The notes beneath the pieces are model-generated. The model did not search any database. It was given only the letters and a program-made list of their open reading frames with translations, and was not told the DNA's origin. Positions 58,401-64,000 of a DNA stretch of 64,000 bases are shown here, piece after piece; the first letter of the stretch is position 1, and every line of letters begins with the position of its first letter. Source of the DNA: Toxonevra muliebris (taxonomy: Eukaryota; Arthropoda; Insecta; Diptera; Pallopteridae). The position numbers and the translations under genes are program-made. The stretch covers positions 14,460,708-14,524,707 of the forward strand of contig OY829329.1 of NCBI GenBank assembly GCA_963691655.1, given 5' to 3'.

Positions 58401-60134
58401 TCATTGAGGAATATTTTTTAACGAGCAAAAAAGAAACTTTTGGCTTTTATGGTTAAATTTCTCTAAAAAAAACTAGACTCAGGTGATTTTGACCATTGGT
58501 GACCCTAAATAGTTTTCGATGGGCGATATTTTTTTCGAAGATGGTTTGCTGTTTTTTCTAACGTTTAACCCAGTACAAAAGGATTTTTGCAAGAAAAAAA
58601 AAATTCTTATTTTTAAATAGATAATTTCTTAAAAAAAAATTAAGCACAGTTGTTTTTGGCCTTTACAGACTCCAAATAATTTTAGATGGGGAATATTTTT
58701 CTGAAAGACTCGCAATTGTTTACCCGATAAGCTCATACAAAACGGAATCGTCTCCGTTAAGACCCAAGGAGTGAAGGGGTTGAGGTTTTGCCACGTTAGT
58801 ATTTGAAACAAGGTTAAAATGACGGGCTTTTTGGTCGAATTGTTTTTCTTCAGTATATTTCTTATGTATATTTTTAGAAAAAATTATATACATATTCTAC
58901 TCAATAATAAAACAACAACAAATCACAACATATCTCTCACAGATCCATTCATACTCTCAGCACAATTATCACAAACAAAAAAACTTTAATAATAATAAAA
59001 AAAGCAACAATCCAATGAGAATGAGAGCGAGCAATGTGTTCATGTGAACATAGGCACAACAAAAAAAACGTTTGGGTACCAAAATAGCGGAACATCAGGC
59101 AGACATAAAGAGAGAGAAAACAACAACAATACTAGCGCAACATATACATATAAGAAAAACACCACACTGCCAATTTGAAACAAGTACAAATACTGGATAG
59201 AGAAAAGAGAACGAGAGAGAGCACAAATTAACGTTAGAGAGTCAACACATACAAAAAAAATTGAGAAAAACAATGAACACTGAAGAAGACAAAGACGATG
59301 TAAGCTGCAGCAGCTACAGTGTGGCAATTCAAAATATTCGGCGAAAAAATGTGACGTGATTTTTAAAGTTTTTTGTGTTCTTTTTTTTTGTTATTTTGTT
59401 TATAATGTCTTCCTATAAATTATTAAATAATTATTTGACTACTTATGTTTAACAATAAATAATATAAGTAAGTGTTAAAATGTGTTGATATTTTTATAAT
59501 AATTTACCGATAAAAAATGTGTATAATTTTTTTTTTTTTAAATATAGATAAATAAAATTAAACCCCCTGAAGAAGAAGGTCACAAAATTTCGCCAAAACG
59601 TTGAGAATCAAAAATGAAATAGTTTAACTACTTGCATATTAAAAATATCGACCAAAAAGCTAGTCATCTTAACTTTATTTTAAAATTAATTATGTTGGTC
59701 TCATATTTACATTAATGATCCATAATTGGAATTCCAGGCGCAATGAAAAAACTAAAATGAGTCCCTTCTGCACTCGTCACATGATGTGATAATAAACTTT
59801 ACGCATTGTTGTAAAAGTTTTAGTTTTTATGATCCAAAAAGTGCAACTATGATTTTTTAAAATTTTTAATTTTCTTTCTTTTCGCTTTTACATCGCTTAA
59901 TGTTGATATTATTTTACATTTTCAATTAGGAAAGAATAAACTATAAAACATGACAATAAATAAAAGCAATTTTTTGTTTGGTCCACGATTCCATTGATAT
60001 GTAAGTATATTCCACAACCGTTTTTGATATATAAATTATGTATTGCATACTTTTAGGCTTAAAGTAAAATATATAATAAAACACACTCTTCAATTCACTC
60101 CATTTATAAATTTTTATTCAGTTATCACATCGAA
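58401..60134. other. AT-rich DNA without a gene
   Basis: Two partly similar stretches at 58445-58540 and 58620-58720 (TTTTTGG, TTTGACC or TTTGGCC, GATGGG(C/G)(G/A)ATATTTTT) suggest an old direct duplication. No gene is seen. Confidence 0.4.
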
Positions 60135-60360
60135 AATTTGAGTACAGCGAGCTTAAGTTACCCTTATCTCTACCTTCTCTCCTCCCTTCTCACCTCCCTT
60201 CTCTTCTCCCTTTTCCCTCAATCAGGAATAAAGTCCGGCTGTATTCTTATGCAGCCTTCCGGATATCTTCCTCCCTCCGGAAATAATTATGGGCTTTCTA
60301 TCACAAGGAGTAACGAAATAACTGTCTTTGCTCAACCTCCTCCCCCCCCCCCCCCTCTCT
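60135..60360 (+). repeat. Polypyrimidine stretch with a C-run
   Basis: CCCTTCTC-type words at 60170-60222 and a run of about 14 C at 60341-60354. A frame at 60138-60374 is composition-driven. Confidence 0.55.
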
Positions 60361-61170
60361 TCGCTGTATACTAAATGTCACTAAATATCAACCACCTGGA
60401 TAAAATCCCCAATTAGTTCGGAGTTAGAGTATGAATCACGGTGGAATTTTTCCAGACTTATAAGGTTTTTGAACCTCTTCAAGTGAGTAGCCCGAACTTT
60501 TAAATATCTAATTGGAGGATTGTAACGATTGAGTAGAGTATGGGTTATACAAGGTTACATTAGCGCTCAAGAAGAAGTCCCTTTTTGTAGAGAAACAGAA
60601 ACAATTTGTCCAGGGCAATACAGGTGAGGATTAAACAGGGGCTGGGCGTCTCTAGATAGGTTGGATTAAAGCTCTAGAAAAAGTCTCTTCTTAAGGAGAA
60701 ACAGAAACATTTTCAGCTTGATTCCCCTGAAAATTTTTACCAAAAATGTCCTGATGGGCAATACGGGTAGAACACAAAAGACTGTTGCTATAAAGAAGAA
60801 AAAGACAAGAGCCCTGAGATTTCCATTGAAGAGGTAGAGGGGCTTTTATTTGTTCATAGCGACATTCAGTCAATACCGGAGATGTTAGGCGATTTTCTTC
60901 GTCAATAGGAATTTAAGAAGAGTGACTACTAATGGGACGTTCTTCTGATGAAGATAATGACACGTATAATCCAACAGTTATTGGTGCCAAAGGAACTGAA
61001 TTTGAGAACTGATAATATGAGAATAGTTCAGATCAGCCTGCACCAGTCCAAAGAGGAATTAGCTGATTCAAACTTCCATCTTTCTAAAGGCGGGCAGCTG
61101 CGCATGTCTAGGAACTCTGAGCTAAAGTTGATAGGGTTAGTGAGTTAGGCTTGAAAACACAAAAACATTT
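60361..61170. other. Unassigned DNA with a diverged duplication
   Basis: 60565-60637 and 60664-60775 share AAGAA(G/A)AAGTC, GAGAAACAGAAACA and GGCAATAC(A/G)GGT in order. No coding signal. Confidence 0.45.
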
Positions 61171-61335
61171 CTCTTTGTTCAATTTTTTCATTTATAAACC
61201 TTCGATTGATTGGATTGATATATTCTTTCATTAATATGATTAGCACATTCATAGATGTAATAAACGCATTTGTAAATATGATTAACGCATTTATAAATAT
61301 TATGAAGTTTTTGGTATTATCGATAAACGTAAACA
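61171..61335. repeat. Degenerate ~27-bp tandem repeat
   Basis: ATTAACGCATTTATAAATAT-like units at about 61233, 61258, 61279 and 61345. About five weak copies. Confidence 0.5.
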
Positions 61336-62630
61336 TCAATACTACAAACGCTTTTATTTTTATTTTAAGTAAATGCCTATAAAATATCAGATCTTTTTAA
61401 CTTTAAAAAATAAATGAATTTTCTTCTTTTCTTTACTCTCGATTGATGGGCGGAATTTCTGTTTAGTTTCGTTTTTCGCACATTTATAAATTGCATCAAA
61501 AAAAAAAAAAAAGTAAACGAAACGAATCGAATCGAAATGAAATGAAGAAAAAAAAATAACTTCTTGTAATTCCAATTGATTATTTGTATAGGAGAAATAT
61601 TTGCTTTTCTTTTTTCTAGCTGTTGTTGCTGTTTTTGGGGATTCTTTTTTTACTTCTTCACTGGCAGTTTGATAAAAACCACTACCAAATTGACTTCTTT
61701 GTATATAACTTTGTTGATATTGTTAGCTGAGAAAGCAAATAATATGATTGTTGTTGTTATTGTTGTTGATGCAAACGCAAAAGTAAAAGTAAAAGCAACA
61801 AAAAAACGAAACGGAAAAAGAAGAAGATATAATATTTGCTTACATTCACATTTTCACTTCAAATTTACTTAAGATCCTAGCAAAATACACAATCACATCG
61901 ACCCACATATATAATACACATACAAATATATATATTGTATATAATACATATACGCACATTTACATGCATACATGCAAACATTTTCAATCATAGTAAAAAG
62001 TTTCGCATCATTAGCTTGAGGCGCGCATGCTACCACTTCAATATAATATCCTTGACAACTGAGAGTTTTTTATTTTTTTATTTATGTTGTAAGTAGTAGA
62101 TGTAGGTGTATTTACTATACAATGTGCATAAGTATGCATGTATGTATGTATGTGTGCATGGGTGGTAGTGTGTTGTTGTTGTTGTCGTCTTTTCATTCGT
62201 AATTTTTCTTCTTCTTCTTTTTTCTTGTGTATCTCCTTCATCTTCTTCTACTACATGCGCTCATAAGTCTCAACATCAACTTGAACATTATGAAGCACAC
62301 TTGTTGGCTTAAACATATACATACATGTATAGTTACATGCCCACACATATGCATATGCACATACATATGTGTCTATGTGTGTGGGTTTATGCTCATTTCT
62401 TTGTTTGTATATCTGTTGTTAGTTTTTGCTGTTAAGCTTCTTCTCTTTTTTTTTTTTGTAAGTATTTGTTTATATTTAATTTATTGAAGTTGAAATACTT
62501 TCAGCAGAAAACTTAATTTCTAATTGATTTCATTCATTCATTTTTGCTTTGAAACTTCTCTGTGTGAAATTAGCAAGAATTTGAAATGCGTTGAATTAAC
62601 TTATTTGTGATAGTTCTCTTTGTTCTTTAA
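61336..62630. other. AT-rich DNA with microsatellites
   Basis: Poly(A) at 61497-61512, GTT repeats 61750-61765, TATG/CATA repeats at 61905-61975 and 62130-62160 and 62310-62370, poly(T) 62447-62457. No gene is seen. Confidence 0.5.
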
Positions 62631-63400
62631 AAAGAGGGGAAGAAAATAATGAGGGGAAAGCGTTAATTAAATGAGAGAAAACGGAGGCAGAAAATGGTAG
62701 AGAGAAAAGAAAGGAAGTAAGAGAGAGCGAAGAAAGAGGAAGTGAGAGAGAGAAAAAGTGAGTAAGTTGAGGAAGAGATGAGGGGGGAGAAAGCGTGAGA
62801 ATGAGAGAAGGGATCGAAAGTGAGAGAAAGGAATTAGGAGTGAGACTGCCGAAAAAGAAGGAAATAATAAAAAGATGAAAAAATAAGGCGAAAGATAGAA
62901 AGAAGAGAGAGTGTAGATGAGAGAGAGAGAGACAAAAAGACATAAAAGATGCAATGAAAAAAAGATATGTGAGAGAGAGAAAAAGATGATGAAGAAGCAA
63001 AAATAAAAAAAGATAAGAGAAACATAAAAAAAGGAATAGATAGGAGAATAAGAGCATGAGGAAGAAAAATAAATGCGAGAGTGGGATAGAGATGAAGAAA
63101 CCGAAGATCGGCGAAAAATTATGAAAACTAGATGAAGACGAGAGAGGCCGAAAAGTAGAGAGAAGGGCTCATAGCAAAAAAGAGTAAACGAAAGCAGGAC
63201 AATGGATGTAGAGCAAAGAGAATGGGGCATAGTAAGAAAAAGGAAAAGAAAGTAGGACAATGGCAGGGGAGAGGGAGAGCAAAATAATAAATAAATGGAA
63301 AAGAACAGCGTAAAATGAAAAAAAATAAGTATATGGGATACGAAGAAAATCGAAGCAATTAGAAAAGGAGGAATGAGAGAAAAGAAGGGAAAGGGGGAAT
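62631..63400 (+). repeat. Long polypurine tract, ~770 bp
   Basis: Almost entirely A and G on the plus strand (GAGAGAGAGAAAAAG words). Minus-strand frames of up to 197 codons (62596-63358) encode only Ser/Leu/Phe-rich low-complexity sequence and are rejected as genes. Such tracts can adopt triplex structures; here that is inference from composition. Confidence 0.85.
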
Positions 63401-63520
63401 AGGTTAGGTTACGTTAGGTTAGGTTAGGATAGGTTATTTTAGGTTAGGTTAAGTTAGGTTAGGTTAGGTTAGGTTAGGTTAGGTTAGGTTAGGTTAGGTT
63501 AGGTTAGGTTAGGTTAGAGA
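63401..63520. repeat. Interstitial (TTAGG)n-like array
   Basis: About 22 units of AGGTT, broken by ACGTT, AGGAT and ATTTT variants in the left part and perfect from about 63450 to 63516. TTAGG is the ancestral insect telomere unit. Flies generally lack TTAGG telomeres, and this array is internal. The same pentamer (as AACCT) forms the tail of the I-clade LINE and SINE in this window. Confidence 0.92.
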
Positions 63521-63529
63521 AGGTTAGAG

Positions 63530-64000
63530 AAGGCGGTTCTGTATCCGAACCGCGCCTTCTGTATCGCGGTTCGGATACAGAAGGCGCAGCAAAATGGATG
63601 GAAGAGGCAAGCGTTCGACGCGGACACGTTCAACATAGCTTGGAGTGATGCAATGTTCCAGACCAAACCAGCTGCAGACATGGCAGTGCATACCATCGCA
63701 GCACTTTCCAGAGCGTGCGATGCTGCGATGCCCCGAAGACGTGCAGTCTTGATCAGAAGACCAGTGTACTGGTGGAATGAGGAGATAGCGGCAGCCAGGA
63801 AGAAATGCCATCAAGCACGCAGGAAAGCGCAGAGAGCTCGCTCTCTTCCAGCGTGGGAAGCCCTGCAGCTCGACTATAAAGTTTGTAGAATCGAGCTCAA
63901 GAAGGCCATCAGAGACAGCAAAAACATCTGTTTTAAACAGTTACGCGACAGCGCAGAAACCGATCCATGGGGGATGGCATATACAACGGTTATGAGGAAG
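63530..64000 (+). pseudogene. R1-clade LINE ORF2, endonuclease-to-RT linker (partial, runs off the window)
   Basis: From about 63531 to the window end one frame stays open (157 codons). It contains WKRQAFDADTFNIAWSDAMF, PVYWWNEEIAAARKKCHQAR, RIELKKAIRDSKNICFKQL and ETDPWGMAYTTVMRK. This is the linker between endonuclease and reverse transcriptase of R1-clade LINEs: YWWN-E-I, a basic ARRK segment, and the SK...C...L...DPWG-Y..VM.K block that precedes the first RT motif. No stop or frameshift is seen in the visible part. The endonuclease is absent on the left, where a TTAGG array begins, so the copy is 5'-truncated. G+C content is clearly higher than in its surroundings. Coding capacity beyond the window is unknown. 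Confidence 0.9.
63537..63582. repeat. 18-bp perfect inverted repeat at the R1 truncation point
   Basis: TTCTGTATCCGAACCGCG (63537-63554) and its exact reverse complement (63565-63582) flank a 10-base loop. A second, overlapping pairing exists: GCGCCTTCTGTATC (63552-63565) with GATACAGAAGGCGC (63574-63587). The frame of the LINE continues through it. Confidence 0.95.

Noticed and set aside
62596..63358. Minus-strand frames of 76-197 codons with apparent membrane segments
   Set aside because: They translate a polypurine tract into low-complexity Ser/Leu/Phe sequence.
63401..63520. A true telomere
   Set aside because: The array is short, internal, interrupted by variants and flanked by ordinary sequence on both sides.

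Overview
The window looks like non-coding nuclear DNA of a dipteran insect, probably a higher fly. The evidence is very high A+T content, many CA, CATA, CT and CAA/GTT microsatellites, scattered poly(A)/poly(T) runs, no bacterial gene structure, and a typical fly transposon mix. The species cannot be fixed from sequence alone; a tephritid or calyptrate fly is an inference. No host protein-coding gene could be supported, so the stretch is probably intergenic or deep inside a large intron.

The content is an archaeology of mobile DNA. Retroelements: a 5'-truncated I-clade LINE 3' end with an 11-bp target duplication (7491-8385); three dead RTE-clade LINE copies (21112-22500 minus, 31360-32190 plus, 49530-50975 plus); the start of an R1-clade LINE running off the right edge (63530-64000); two tRNA-derived SINEs (23822-24132 plus, 28057-28331 minus) whose 3' ends match the I-clade LINE; and a solo LTR with a 4-bp target duplication (41900-43092). 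DNA transposons: an almost intact maT-like DD37D element with one in-frame stop (12368-13658); two decayed mariner-like copies of one family (15674-17084 minus, 52380-52900 plus); a Tc1-like remnant (1960-2451); hAT-like non-autonomous elements with 8-bp duplications (31535-31718 and 55471-56374) and a second hAT-like family (44340-44553, 54259-54536); a piggyBac-like MITE on TTAA (38724-38864); and inverted-repeat MITEs of unknown superfamily (3806-4070, 43249-43440).

A second theme is minisatellites. At least ten unrelated degenerate tandem arrays make up a large part of the window: 51-bp units at 0.9-1.4 kb, 8/16-bp units at 17.3-19.0 and 45.5-46.8 kb, ~175-bp units at 23.6-25.5 kb and again in inverted orientation at 27.0-29.0 kb, CAGACCAAAATT-type units at 32.4-33.8 kb, 20-bp units at 33.8-34.2 kb, ~23-bp units at 37.2-37.9 kb, 61-bp units inside the LTR, and ~32-bp units at 51.1-52.2 kb. 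Long polypurine tracts lie at 11.3-11.96, 58.0-58.4 and 62.6-63.4 kb, and a (TTAGG)n-like array at 63.4-63.5 kb abuts the R1-clade LINE.

The elements are mostly independent, but some interact. The SINE shares its 3' end with the I-clade LINE, which suggests mobilisation by that LINE's reverse transcriptase. A hAT MITE sits inside an RTE fragment, which orders the two insertions in time. No coherent new host system was found; the best leads are the LINE/SINE pair, the near-intact maT copy, the inverted satellite arms, and the TTAGG/R1 junction.
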